Shown one piece after another: positions 26,436-34,699 of a DNA stretch of 64,000 nucleotides (positions are counted from its first letter, which is position 1; every line of letters starts with the position of its first letter). This DNA comes from Caldisericaceae bacterium (lineage in GTDB: Bacteria > Caldisericota > Caldisericia > Caldisericales > Caldisericaceae). Position numbers and translations under genes: made by a program. The stretch is taken from positions 40,230 through 104,229 of the forward strand of contig JALVXB010000029.1 of NCBI GenBank assembly GCA_027023025.1, written 5' to 3'. The notes under the pieces are model-generated. The model searched no databases. It was not told where the DNA came from and worked only from the letters and a program-made list of their open reading frames with translations.

Positions 26436-26827
26436 TGCCATTTGGTGATGGAACAGGACCACTGGGAGAAGGACCTTTTACCGGTAGAAGAGGCGGTGGA
26501 ATGGGAAGAGGTCGCGGCAGAGGACTGGGCAGAGGCTTTGGCCGTGGACTTGGTAGAGGTATGGCGTATGGCAGAGGTAATAGAAGAGTATTTACTGATG
26601 CTACCTTAAGAAGTTCGTTAAAAAGTATTGACGAAAAAACAAAAAAATTGGCTGACGAAATTTACGAAGTTTTGCCTAAAATTAATTGCAAGGCGTGCGG
26701 GTATCCTACTTGTATGGACTGTGCGCTTGCAATAGCACAGGGTAAAGCGCCGTACAATGCTTGCAGAGTTTTAAAGGCAGATGGGCATGCAAAAGTTAAA
26801 GACATTTTAAATAAAGAAGGGAGGTGA
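26435..26827 (+). CDS. DUF5320-like Gly/Arg-rich N-terminus fused to a Fe-S (CxxCGxxxC) domain
   Basis: 130 residues. The start MPFGDGTGPLGEGPFTGR is the hallmark of DUF5320-type small proteins. It is followed by an RGRGRGLGRGFGRG tract and then a domain with NCKACGYPTCMDC and a later Cys. This four-cysteine arrangement (CxxCGxxxC...C) is that of the 4Fe-4S FeS domain seen in RnfB and corrinoid proteins. The start codon overlaps the fur stop by one base, with GGAGGTG upstream. Family members often occur beside NifX/NifB-like and Mrp-type genes; an iron-sulfur carrier or redox role is inferred. Confidence 0.75.
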   Translation: MPFGDGTGPLGEGPFTGRRGGGMGRGRGRGLGRGFGRGLGRGMAYGRGNRRVFTDATLRSSLKSIDEKTKKLADEIYEVLPKINCKACGYPTCMDCALAIAQGKAPYNACRVLKADGHAKVKDILNKEGR

Positions 26828-26831
26828 CAGT

Positions 26832-27122
26832 ATGTTTAGATACGGTTATGGTTTTGGTGGTGGTTTTGGCTACGGTAGACGCTTTGGCTATGGTTTTGGT
26901 AGGGCATATGGGTTTGGTAATCCTACTCCTTACTGCAGGGCTTATCCGTGGCTTCCACGCGGATGGTGGAAGTGGGGATACTTCCCGTACGACGAGGAGT
27001 ATGCACCTTACGCACCATATTATACCCCCGAGGGAGAGATTGCAGCGATGAGAAGTACATTGAAAACCATTTCCGATGCACTAACGGAAATTGAAAAAAG
27101 ACTTTCAGAATTGGAAAAATAG
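26832..27122 (+). CDS. DUF5320-like aromatic/Gly-rich small protein with C-terminal coiled coil
   Basis: 96 residues. The first half is a Gly/Tyr/Phe/Arg-rich repeat (FRYGYGFGGGFGYGRRFGYG) and a Pro/Trp/Tyr-rich stretch. The last 30 residues form a heptad-patterned coiled coil (LKTISDALTEIEKRLSELEK). GGAGGTG lies 6 bases before the ATG, which decides this frame over an overlapping one starting at 26824. It lies 4 bases after the previous gene. No catalytic motif; probably a small structural or adaptor protein. Confidence 0.72.
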   Translation: MFRYGYGFGGGFGYGRRFGYGFGRAYGFGNPTPYCRAYPWLPRGWWKWGYFPYDEEYAPYAPYYTPEGEIAAMRSTLKTISDALTEIEKRLSELEK

Positions 27123-27133
27123 AGGAGGTTAGT

Positions 27134-27655
27134 ATGATTATTTGTTTACCGTCAGATGGTAGTGATGAAAATGCAATGGTAAGTAGCTCCTTCGGTAGGT
27201 GTCCGTATTATGCCTTTTACGATACGGATACAGACAGGTTTGAAATTGTACCGAACCCGGCTGCACACGCAATGAGTGGTGCTGGTATACAGGCTGCGCA
27301 GTTTATCGTAAATAAAGGAGCCGATGTCGTTTTAACCGTAAACATGGGTCCTAATTCTGGAGAAGTATTGCAGGAAGCCGGTGTAAAAATTATTACTGGA
27401 GTTACAGGCACATTAAGGGAAGCAGTGGAACGCTATAAAAAAGGTGAATTTGCAAATGCGCCCGAAAGAGTCGTTTTTTCTGAGCCTAAACACGGACACG
27501 GACACTCTGGTGAACACGAACTTCATCGTGCTTCTCCTTCTGAAGGATTTGACATATATGCTGAAATTAAAGGTTTAAAAGAGGCCGTGGAGGTATTGAA
27601 AAAGAGAACACAGAACCTGATTAACCGCATAGAAAAAATTGAATCTAAAAAGTAA
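27134..27655 (+). CDS. NifX/NifB-like cofactor-binding protein with His-rich linker and coiled-coil tail
   Basis: 173 residues. The first 110 are a dinitrogenase Fe-Mo cofactor-biosynthesis (NifX/NafY/NifB-C) fold: SSFGRCPYYAFYDTD, then GAGIQAAQFIVNKGADVVLT. The linker HGHGHSGEHELH is a likely metal-binding stretch. The tail (LKEAVEVLKKRTQNLINRIE) is a coiled coil like that of the preceding gene. Nitrogenase genes are not in the window; such proteins in non-diazotrophs are thought to bind iron-sulfur clusters. Clear GAGGAGG ribosome site. Co-operonic with fur. Confidence 0.82.
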   Translation: MIICLPSDGSDENAMVSSSFGRCPYYAFYDTDTDRFEIVPNPAAHAMSGAGIQAAQFIVNKGADVVLTVNMGPNSGEVLQEAGVKIITGVTGTLREAVERYKKGEFANAPERVVFSEPKHGHGHSGEHELHRASPSEGFDIYAEIKGLKEAVEVLKKRTQNLINRIEKIESKK

Positions 27656-27658
27656 CGA

Positions 27659-27692
27659 CCAGCCCCCGTTTTTAAAACGGGGGCTCTTAGGG
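27659..27692 (+). terminator. GC-rich hairpin between the NifX-like and radical SAM genes
   Basis: AGCCCCCGTTT (27661-27671) pairs with AAACGGGGGCT (27675-27685). The following sequence CTTAGGG has no T-run, so it may be a weak terminator or an mRNA-stabilising hairpin that separates expression of the two genes. Confidence 0.55.
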
Positions 27693-27702
27693 AGGTGAAA
27701 AA

Positions 27703-28638
27703 ATGGAATACAAACACATATACGGTCCTGTTCCTTCAAGAAGGTTGGGTGTTTCTCTTGGTATAGATCCTGTGCCTCTAAAAGTGTGCAGCTTTAATTG
27801 TGTTTACTGTGAAGTTGCAAAAACTACACAGCTTACGCTCGAAAGAAAAGAATACATTCCTGCAGAAGAGATACTTAGTGAACTAAGCGAGTACCTAAAA
27901 ACATATCCTGAAAAAATAGATTACATTACATTTTCTGGTTCTGGCGAGCCTACGCTTAATTCTAAAATTGGATACATGATCCGTGAAATCAAAAAGATGA
28001 CTTCAATACCCGTTGCCGTTTTAACGAATTCTACGCTTTTACACCTACCAGAAGTAAGGGAAGAACTTCTCCCTGCTGATCTCGTGAAGTGTACTCTGGA
28101 TGCGGCAGACGATAAGTACCTTAGGAGGGTAAATCAGCCTGCAAAAGGCGTAACTGCAGAAAAAATCGTCTCTGGAATTATTGACTTCAGGAAAGTATAC
28201 AAAGGAACTTTACTTATTGAGATAATGCTCGTTAAAGGGGTAAATGACACCGAGGAAAACTATCGTGCGCTTTCGAAAGTGCTTCCAGAAATAAAGGCGG
28301 ATAAGGTACAGATAAATACGGTCGTAAGGCCACCTGCCTTTGGTTTTGCAAAGCCACTGGACGACGAAGAATTAAAGTTTGCGCAGAAAATTATAGGCAA
28401 TGGTGCAGAAATTATAAAGCCTTTCAACAGAGAGACAAATGCTGCTTACAAACCAGACCTTGAAAAGGCAATTATCAGTAGTATACGCATCAGGCCTCAG
28501 ACACTTGAAGACCTTGCAGAGGGACTGGGCGTGCATCGTGACGAAGTTTTGAAGTACATTGAGCTTCTGGAGAGCGAGCATAAGATAGTTGAATTGGGGC
28601 TAAAAGGACAAAAATTTTACAAATACATCGAAAAATAA
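27703..28638 (+). CDS. Radical SAM protein (COG0731-like)
   Basis: 311 residues with the cluster-binding motif CSFNCVYC at 29-36 (CX3CX2C). It is followed by FSGSGEPTL (SAM-binding GGE-like motif) and NSTLLHLPEV. The opening KHIYGPVPSRRLGVSLGID is characteristic of a group of uncharacterised radical SAM proteins related to COG0731. A C-terminal winged-helix-like segment (RPQTLEDLAEGLGVHRDEVLKYI) is present. Strong GGAGGTG site. Function unknown; closeness to Fe-S-related genes may be meaningful but a hairpin separates them. Confidence 0.85.
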   Translation: MEYKHIYGPVPSRRLGVSLGIDPVPLKVCSFNCVYCEVAKTTQLTLERKEYIPAEEILSELSEYLKTYPEKIDYITFSGSGEPTLNSKIGYMIREIKKMTSIPVAVLTNSTLLHLPEVREELLPADLVKCTLDAADDKYLRRVNQPAKGVTAEKIVSGIIDFRKVYKGTLLIEIMLVKGVNDTEENYRALSKVLPEIKADKVQINTVVRPPAFGFAKPLDDEELKFAQKIIGNGAEIIKPFNRETNAAYKPDLEKAIISSIRIRPQTLEDLAEGLGVHRDEVLKYIELLESEHKIVELGLKGQKFYKYIEK

Positions 28639-28762
28639 ATTACTTTTAAGTGTAATTTTCTATTTCAGTCAGTATTTATCTTGATTTGTTGAGTGTGGAA
28701 CTTTTTTGGCTGTTTTCCGTCTATATAAGTAGAGGTATAATATTCCATAGGAGGTGGTAAAA

Positions 28763-31700
28763 ATGAAGAGGGTACTTTCAGTTTTTCTCGTGCTTTTGCT
28801 CGTAATGGTAGTAGTACCGCACTCTGCGTTTGCGCTTACGGTAAATAACATAGTTGCAAATCCAGACACGCCCAATACGGTTTCAAGCTACACGATTTCC
28901 ATTACGATAGCAGCGGCACTTTCAAGAAACACGGATTACATTTCAGTGCAGTTTGCAAATGAGTTTTATGTTCCTACGACGATCAGTAAAAATGCCGTAA
29001 GGGTAAATGGAGTCTTGCCGTATAATGTTACTGCAAGTGGAAAAACGGTGAGAATTTATCCTGGACAGGATCTTGCAGCAAACGGAAATGTAAACATTCA
29101 AATCTACAGTTCTGCCGGTATTAAGAATCCGCCTGTCGGAGGAAGAAGTTACGACATTTCTGTTTCTACTTCAAAGGAAGCAGCGCAGACATATCCGTTG
29201 CCCATACAGCAAACGGTAAGGAGTTTGACCGTAATCGTAAGCCCGCTTTCAAGTGGGAGTATTGCTGACTATGCAATCTCTTTCGTTCCAAATGTTTCAC
29301 TTTACACAAATGACCACATATATGTGAAATTTCCTTCGGGCACCGTCCTTCCTTCTACGATTAATGCTTCTTATGTACTGGTAAACGGATATCACTGTTC
29401 AAGTGTTACGAAAGTGGGCAGTCTTGAACTCGACATAACAACACCTGTAAATTGTCCTGCGAACTATACGGCTTCTATTGACATAACTACGGACTTTGGG
29501 GTGCAGAACCCACCTGCTGGCACATATACAATCCAACTTGCTACGAACAAGGAGCCTGCATTTGCAACTTCTAATTCGTATACGATCGTACAAAGTAACA
29601 TAAAGAATCTTACGGTTTCCGTTTCTCCCAATACGGCATACGCTGCAGCAACTTATTCTATCTGGTTTGTTACGGGTCCTAACGGGGCACTCACTGGTGG
29701 TGACTACATTAAAATTACTTTCCCTCAGGGAACGCAAATTCCTAACGGAAGCCCGAATTACATTACGATAAACGGCGTAAGCGTAGCAAGCAGGTATGTT
29801 AACGGGGAAACTTTAACCATATACCTGCCAAATAATCTTTCGGTAGGCAATAATTCATCCTGCAATGTCCTTATCTCTTCTGATTACGGGATTAAAAATC
29901 CGCCTCCGGGATTGTACACTTTAACGCTCTCTACGAATAGAGATGTAATTCCGGCGACTTCTAACAAGTACAATATCGTTGGAACTTCAATATCAAATTT
30001 GAATGTTACATTGAAACCGAATACTCAAAATGCAAATTCTGAATGCACTATCTCGTTTGTTACTTCCTCAGGTGGCGCACTGTCTGCTTCTTCTGGTAAA
30101 ATCTTTGTGGAATTTCCGCAGGGTTTTAAACTACCTTCTTACTTCAACTCTTCGTATGTTCTGGTAAACGGTAGTAAAGCGTACAATGTTGCGATCTCGA
30201 ATAGAAAAGTTACGATAATCACTCCTGTTTATATAGACAATAACTCAAATGTTACCGTAGTGTTTAAAAAAGAGGCTGGCATAAGAAATCCAAGTAATGC
30301 TGGAACTTATAGTTTTTCAGTGTATACATCTGCAGATTCTGTATCCGTAAGTTACGAGGTGCATATCGTAAAGTCTCACATACTGAATCCTACGGTAAAA
30401 CTAAGCAGTAACGGCGTTGGCAAAAATATTTCTATTACGGTCTCTTTCGTAACGGGTGCCTCAGGCGCACTTCAGGCAGGAGTGGACAAAATCTTAATAA
30501 AATTCCCAGTCGGCTTTTATCTGCCACACAATATTCCTGCAACTTCCGTAAAGGTAAATAATGTGTCTGTTAGTTATGCAAGGGTTCGTTCAGGAAGTGT
30601 CGTAGAAGTAAGAACGCCCGTGTACATTTATCCTAATTCAACCGTAACCGTAGTAATTGATAAAAGTGCAGGTATTAAAAATCCGAAGACTACGGGGGAC
30701 TATTACTTCGAAGTTTCCACTACGGCAGAGCCTACCTGGATAAAGGCAGAAAAGGTTACTATTGTTGCTTTGCCCACCGTGTCTATGAGTGTTAACCCTG
30801 AAAACCCAGACGGACTGAATGGCTACTACAAGACGCATCCAATCGTGATACTTACTGCAAGTAGCCCGATTGACCCTCATCCGGTAATTTACTATTACTT
30901 CGATAGCGGAAGCCCTACCGTTTATACTTCTCCAATCTCCGTGCCTGATGGATTGCATACGCTATACTGCTATGCAGTTGATAACGAAAACAACAAAAGT
31001 GATGTAATTAGTAAGAAGTTTAAAGTAGATACTATTCCTCCTAAACTTACTATTCTTTCACCTAAAAATAACGAAGTGTTAAATACACATAATTGTGTAA
31101 TAAAAGGAAAAACTGAAAAAGGTGCCACGGTAACGGTGAACGGGAATTCAGTGGATGTTCTCCCTGACGGTTCGTTTACTTACTCTCAAACCGTCTCAGA
31201 GAAAGCGACATTTGTTATTAAGGCAACGGATCAGGCGGGTAATGTCACGACTGTAAACCTTACCGTAAGTGTGGATACTACGCCACCAAAACTTACCGTG
31301 TTTGCTCCTGTCGCATTCCAGGTAATCCACTCTCAATTTGTAACTGTAAAGGGAAAGACTGAAAAGAACGCAAAGGTTACGGTTAACGGTATTTCAGTTC
31401 CTGTAAATCCTGAGGATTATTCGTTCTCCTACACTTTAACACTTTCGAAAGAAGGCCTCAATACGATTAATGTCGTTGCAACAGACCTTGCGGGGAATAA
31501 AACTAAAGTGTCAATTCCCGTAAAACTTATTCTTAAAACTACTATAACTCTTCAAATTGGAAATAAGTATGCGATAGTAAACGGCGAAAAGAAATTGCTT
31601 GATGCGCCGCCGCTGATAGTAAAAAACAGGACGCTCGTTCCAATAAGGTTTATATCAGAAGCATTTGGTGCAAAGATTCAGTGGTATCCCGTATTCAAAC

Positions 31701-31909
31701 TCGTATTTATTACTTTAAATAACAGGACGATTATTCTTCAAATAGGAAAAAGTTTTGCTTCAATTAACGGCAAAAAAGTGATACTTGATGCGCCGCCTCT
31801 CATTATAAAGAATCATACTATGGTGCCTTTAAGGTTTATAGCGGAGGCTTTTGGTGCAAAAATCGTATGGGATAACGCAACGCATAGTATTACTATTACT
31901 TATCCGTAA
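28763..31909 (+). CDS. Large secreted repeat protein with Ig-like and stalk domains
   Basis: 1048 residues from the ATG preceded by GGAGGTGG; an in-frame GTG 9 bases earlier overlaps that site. Signal peptide at about 1-26. Five tandem repeats of about 125 residues follow, starting near 27, 151, 276, 408 and 538. Each has the pattern DxIxVxFPxGxxLP and ends GIKNPPxxGxYxxxxSTxxE. Then comes a bacterial Ig-like linker, two Ig-like domains (near 756 and 845, each with KGKTEKxAxVTVNG), and a stalk domain (about 926-1048) with NRTLVPIRFISEAFGA. Likely an abundant surface or S-layer-associated protein. A TATAAT at 28736 may be its -10 box; no clear -35. Confidence 0.8.
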   Translation: MKRVLSVFLVLLLVMVVVPHSAFALTVNNIVANPDTPNTVSSYTISITIAAALSRNTDYISVQFANEFYVPTTISKNAVRVNGVLPYNVTASGKTVRIYPGQDLAANGNVNIQIYSSAGIKNPPVGGRSYDISVSTSKEAAQTYPLPIQQTVRSLTVIVSPLSSGSIADYAISFVPNVSLYTNDHIYVKFPSGTVLPSTINASYVLVNGYHCSSVTKVGSLELDITTPVNCPANYTASIDITTDFGVQNPPAGTYTIQLATNKEPAFATSNSYTIVQSNIKNLTVSVSPNTAYAAATYSIWFVTGPNGALTGGDYIKITFPQGTQIPNGSPNYITINGVSVASRYVNGETLTIYLPNNLSVGNNSSCNVLISSDYGIKNPPPGLYTLTLSTNRDVIPATSNKYNIVGTSISNLNVTLKPNTQNANSECTISFVTSSGGALSASSGKIFVEFPQGFKLPSYFNSSYVLVNGSKAYNVAISNRKVTIITPVYIDNNSNVTVVFKKEAGIRNPSNAGTYSFSVYTSADSVSVSYEVHIVKSHILNPTVKLSSNGVGKNISITVSFVTGASGALQAGVDKILIKFPVGFYLPHNIPATSVKVNNVSVSYARVRSGSVVEVRTPVYIYPNSTVTVVIDKSAGIKNPKTTGDYYFEVSTTAEPTWIKAEKVTIVALPTVSMSVNPENPDGLNGYYKTHPIVILTASSPIDPHPVIYYYFDSGSPTVYTSPISVPDGLHTLYCYAVDNENNKSDVISKKFKVDTIPPKLTILSPKNNEVLNTHNCVIKGKTEKGATVTVNGNSVDVLPDGSFTYSQTVSEKATFVIKATDQAGNVTTVNLTVSVDTTPPKLTVFAPVAFQVIHSQFVTVKGKTEKNAKVTVNGISVPVNPEDYSFSYTLTLSKEGLNTINVVATDLAGNKTKVSIPVKLILKTTITLQIGNKYAIVNGEKKLLDAPPLIVKNRTLVPIRFISEAFGAKIQWYPVFKLVFITLNNRTIILQIGKSFASINGKKVILDAPPLIIKNHTMVPLRFIAEAFGAKIVWDNATHSITITYP

Positions 31910-31914
31910 GTAAG

Positions 31915-31960
31915 ATTAAAAGTAGAGCGTACTAAATTATGATGCGCTCTACTTTTTTCT
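31915..31960. terminator. Bidirectional terminator between convergent genes
   Basis: AGTAGAGCG (31921-31929) pairs with CGCTCTACT (31945-31953), flanked by AAAA and TTTTTT so that both strands carry a T-run. The stop codon of the reverse DUF190 gene is inside the stem. Confidence 0.88.
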
Positions 31961-32290
31961 TTTGTGTGCGTACTTGAAAATTTTAACCTCTTCTATCGTG
32001 ATTAATCCGTTGTCAACTACTTCGTTGAGGAATGGCAAAATTTGTTCTATTCTTTCTTTTTTGTCTACTATCTCTATCACTACCGGTTCGTCTTCGGATA
32101 GTCTTAGGAACTTTGCTGTGTGAATTCTACTCTGTGCCCCAAAACCAAGAATACCTCTAAATACTGTGGCTCCTGCAAGGTTTAATTCTTTTGCCTTGCT
32201 TACGATTGCTTCGTAGAGCAGTTTTCCGTTGTGTTTGTCAGTTTCTCCTATAAAAATTCTGAGTAGTGTCCCATTTTCTGGTAATTCCAT
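31949..32290 (-). CDS. DUF190 family protein, partner of fluoride channel
   Basis: 113 residues, PII-like ferredoxin fold (DUF190). LLRIFIGETDKHNGKLLYEAIV and AGATVFRGILGFG are the typical blocks. Members often sit next to crcB, as here, where it starts 17 bases after crcB in the same direction. It may modulate the channel or act as a small-ligand sensor; this is inferred from association. The stop codon TAG is embedded in the terminator hairpin. Confidence 0.85.
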   Translation of the reverse strand: MELPENGTLLRIFIGETDKHNGKLLYEAIVSKAKELNLAGATVFRGILGFGAQSRIHTAKFLRLSEDEPVVIEIVDKKERIEQILPFLNEVVDNGLITIEEVKIFKYAHKRKK

Positions 32291-32307
32291 TTAATTGCCT
32301 CCTTTTG

Positions 32308-32685
32308 TTAAATAAAAAAGTACTTATAAGCGAGAATGCCCAGTATCGTTCCTCCTATCGCAAGAACATTGTTTAGAAGGATGTTCACAGTTGCGAGCAT
32401 TATTTCTCCATCTCTAAACAAGTTTACCGTTTCAAGGCTGAAACTCGAAAATGTGGTAAATGCCCCAAATATACCTACGAATATCAGCAGACGCATGTCA
32501 GAAGATATCGTAGTTTGCTCTAAAAGTTCGAAAAAAAATCCTATAAGTAGCGAACCTATAACATTTACTGAGAGCGTCCCGTACGGAAAGTTTGTCCCCA
32601 TTAAAGCGTAAAACAAACCAGAAGTTGCATACCTGAGTACTGCACCTATTGCACCGCCTGTTGCTATGTATATCAGTTTAATCAT
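32308..32685 (-). CDS. crcB: Fluoride exporter CrcB/Fluc
   Basis: 125-residue membrane protein with four helices that forms a dimeric fluoride channel. Diagnostic motifs: GGAIGAVLRYATSG, FPYGTLSVNVIGSLLIGF (containing the key Asn) and GAFTTFSSFSLET (Phe/Ser/Thr-rich track). It is the second gene of ispE-crcB-DUF190. No fluoride riboswitch is visible in the 45 bases before it, so constitutive expression with ispE is likely. Confidence 0.93.
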   Translation of the reverse strand: MIKLIYIATGGAIGAVLRYATSGLFYALMGTNFPYGTLSVNVIGSLLIGFFFELLEQTTISSDMRLLIFVGIFGAFTTFSSFSLETVNLFRDGEIMLATVNILLNNVLAIGGTILGILAYKYFFI

Positions 32686-32730
32686 AGCGGTATTTTAGCA
32701 AAAAATGTGGTTATAGAAAAATACTCGTCG

Positions 32731-33567
32731 TTAGACGAATTCGCTTTCGATAATAGAAATACCGTTTTCCTTAAGGTTTTCTGCTGCTTTTGTTAATTCC
32801 TTCTGGTTCTGAAACAGAATAAAAAATGCGCTTCCGCTGCCGCTGAGGTGTGCTTTTCTTTTTGTAATCGCCTCGATCCTTTTTTGAAAGTCTATCAACT
32901 TCTTAAAGTCAGGTTCCTTCTGATAAATCACTTCAAAGTGGTTGTACAGATATTCTTCTATCGGAAGTTTTTTTCTAATTGCAGAAAGTAATTTTTGCGT
33001 ATACTTTCCTTCGTCGTAAAGTTTGTGTTTATCTGACAGCGTATATGCAAGTTTTGTAGGCATCCCAAACTCTGGTAAACACAAAATTACATAATAGTGC
33101 AGGTTTGCAAGTATCTGTTTTACCTTTTCGCCTTTGCCGGAAACGAGTGCCGTATGTCCGGTAAAAAAGTATGGAACATCTGCACCTATAAGTGTAGCTA
33201 TTTTTTTTAACTCTCCCACTTCTATAGGATTCTCGTACATTGCATTTAACATTTTCAGTACTGTTGCAGCATCACTGCTTCCACCTCCAAGTCCTGATTG
33301 CATTGGAATTCTTTTGGTTAACTTTACGGAAACTTTTACGGAAGTGTTTGCTATCTTCTCAAATGCATTTATTGCTCTCGTTACGGTGTTTTCCTTTCCA
33401 ATGTTCCAATTTGACTGAATTTTAGTTTCTCCGTTAGTTTTTTCAATTACGATCGTATCGTGTAAACTAATTTGTTGAAATATAGACGAAATTCCGTGAT
33501 ATCCGTTAATGTATCTTCCTAAAACTTCAAGAGTAAGGTTTATTTTTGCATAGGCATTTTCTTTCAT
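32731..33567 (-). CDS. ispE: 4-diphosphocytidyl-2-C-methyl-D-erythritol kinase
   Basis: GHMP kinase of the MEP isoprenoid pathway. 278 residues; AKINLTLEVLGR opens the chain and the ATP-binding glycine loop PMQSGLGGGSSDAA is intact. Isoprenoids feed the undecaprenyl carrier used by the wall genes at 17-20 kb. The start codon is 5 bases after a TATAAT box and there is no Shine-Dalgarno, so the mRNA is probably leaderless. Heads the reverse operon with crcB and DUF190. Confidence 0.94.
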   Translation of the reverse strand: MKENAYAKINLTLEVLGRYINGYHGISSIFQQISLHDTIVIEKTNGETKIQSNWNIGKENTVTRAINAFEKIANTSVKVSVKLTKRIPMQSGLGGGSSDAATVLKMLNAMYENPIEVGELKKIATLIGADVPYFFTGHTALVSGKGEKVKQILANLHYYVILCLPEFGMPTKLAYTLSDKHKLYDEGKYTQKLLSAIRKKLPIEEYLYNHFEVIYQKEPDFKKLIDFQKRIEAITKRKAHLSGSGSAFFILFQNQKELTKAAENLKENGISIIESEFV

Positions 33568-33572
33568 ACTTA

Positions 33573-33600
33573 ATTATACGGTTACAGTTATTTTCCGCAA
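33573..33600 (-). promoter_or_regulatory. Promoter of ispE, predicted leaderless start
   Basis: Minus strand TTGCGG, 16-base spacer (AAAATAACTGTAACCG), TATAAT, five bases, then the ispE ATG. The usual start distance places +1 on the initiation codon. Confidence 0.6.
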
Positions 33601-33646
33601 TTTAAATTTTGTAAAAGAGAGTCGGTTGAAAATAAAAACAGCCTCA

Positions 33647-33674
33647 TTGACAATTTATTTCTTATGCATACAAT
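33647..33674 (+). promoter_or_regulatory. Promoter of the pheST operon
   Basis: Perfect TTGACA (33647-33652), 16-base spacer, TACAAT (33669-33674). The leader is about 25 bases with GGAGG; no T-box or attenuator fits in it. Confidence 0.7.
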
Positions 33675-33706
33675 TTATTTAAATACGACGGATCGGAGGA
33701 TTTTTA

Positions 33707-34687
33707 ATGAAAGATAAAATCTCTCAGTTAAAGGAAGAATTTTACGAGAAAGTAAAGGGCAAGACCTTGAGCGAGTTAAAAGATCTTGAGAAGTACTTTC
33801 TTGGCAGAAAAGGCAAGGTTGCAGAACTTTTTAAGGAAATAAAATCTATCCCGAAAGAGCAGCGTAAAAGTTTTGGGGAGAAGATTAACGAGTTAAAGTC
33901 CTTGATGGAAAGCGTTCTCAGAGAATCAATAAAGGAACAGGAAAACATCGAAAGAGAAAAGAAACTGCTTCGGGAAAAAATCGATGTTACGGTTCCGGGG
34001 TTAAAACTTCAACAGGGCGGCCTGCACATTCTTACGAAGACGATGTTGGAGGTAGAAAAAATATTCCTTTCGATGGGATTTGACATAATGACTGGGCCGG
34101 AAGTAGAAAATGAGTATTACAACTTTGAAGCATTAAACATACCTGAATTTCATCCTGCGCGTGACATGCAGGATACATTTTATTTATTAAACGAATTTCT
34201 TCTTCGTACGCAGACTTCGCCCATACAGGTAAGGACAATGGAAAAGTACAAACCACCGATCAGGATTATCGCAATTGGAAGGTGCTATCGTAAAGATCCG
34301 CCTGATGCGCATCACTTTCCTATATTTCATCAGGTAGAGGGCCTCGTAGTAGATAAAAATGTTTCCTTTGCCAACTTAAAAGGCACACTTTCAGAGTTTA
34401 CCAGAAGGATGTTCGGTGAAAGTGTAAAAGTAAGGTTTAATCCTTCGTACTTTCCATTCGTAGAACCTGGAGCGGAAACTTCGATAAACTTTGGTGGTTG
34501 GCTTGAAATGGGTGGTTCTGGCATGGTGCATCCAAATGTTTTAAAAAACGCAGGAATAGACCCCGAAGAGTACCAGGGCTTTGCATTTGGTTGGGGTATA
34601 GAGAGAATAGCCATGGTTAGACACAACATACCTGACATCAGGTTCTTTTATAGAAACGATTTGCGTTTTCTCGAACAGTTCAAGTAA
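33707..34687 (+). CDS. pheS: Phenylalanine--tRNA ligase alpha subunit
   Basis: 326 residues; the catalytic subunit of the alpha2-beta2 enzyme. An N-terminal coiled-coil arm (about 1-90) is followed by the class II core. The HPARDMQDTFYL block, RCYRKDPPDAHHFPIFHQVEGL (motif 2 region, given here in two parts of the same stretch) and GWGIERIAM (motif 3) are intact. GGAGGA ribosome site. It is followed 12 bases later by pheT, the usual pairing. Confidence 0.97.
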   Translation: MKDKISQLKEEFYEKVKGKTLSELKDLEKYFLGRKGKVAELFKEIKSIPKEQRKSFGEKINELKSLMESVLRESIKEQENIEREKKLLREKIDVTVPGLKLQQGGLHILTKTMLEVEKIFLSMGFDIMTGPEVENEYYNFEALNIPEFHPARDMQDTFYLLNEFLLRTQTSPIQVRTMEKYKPPIRIIAIGRCYRKDPPDAHHFPIFHQVEGLVVDKNVSFANLKGTLSEFTRRMFGESVKVRFNPSYFPFVEPGAETSINFGGWLEMGGSGMVHPNVLKNAGIDPEEYQGFAFGWGIERIAMVRHNIPDIRFFYRNDLRFLEQFK

Positions 34688-34699
34688 GGAGGTATTTTG

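Noticed and set aside
26824..27051. Open frame overlapping the Gly/Tyr-rich protein
   Set aside because: Low-complexity repeat translated in the wrong frame; the frame from 26832 has the correct ribosome-site spacing and a coiled-coil end.
32686..32730. Fluoride riboswitch ahead of crcB
   Set aside because: The 45-base gap to ispE lacks the conserved fluoride aptamer blocks.
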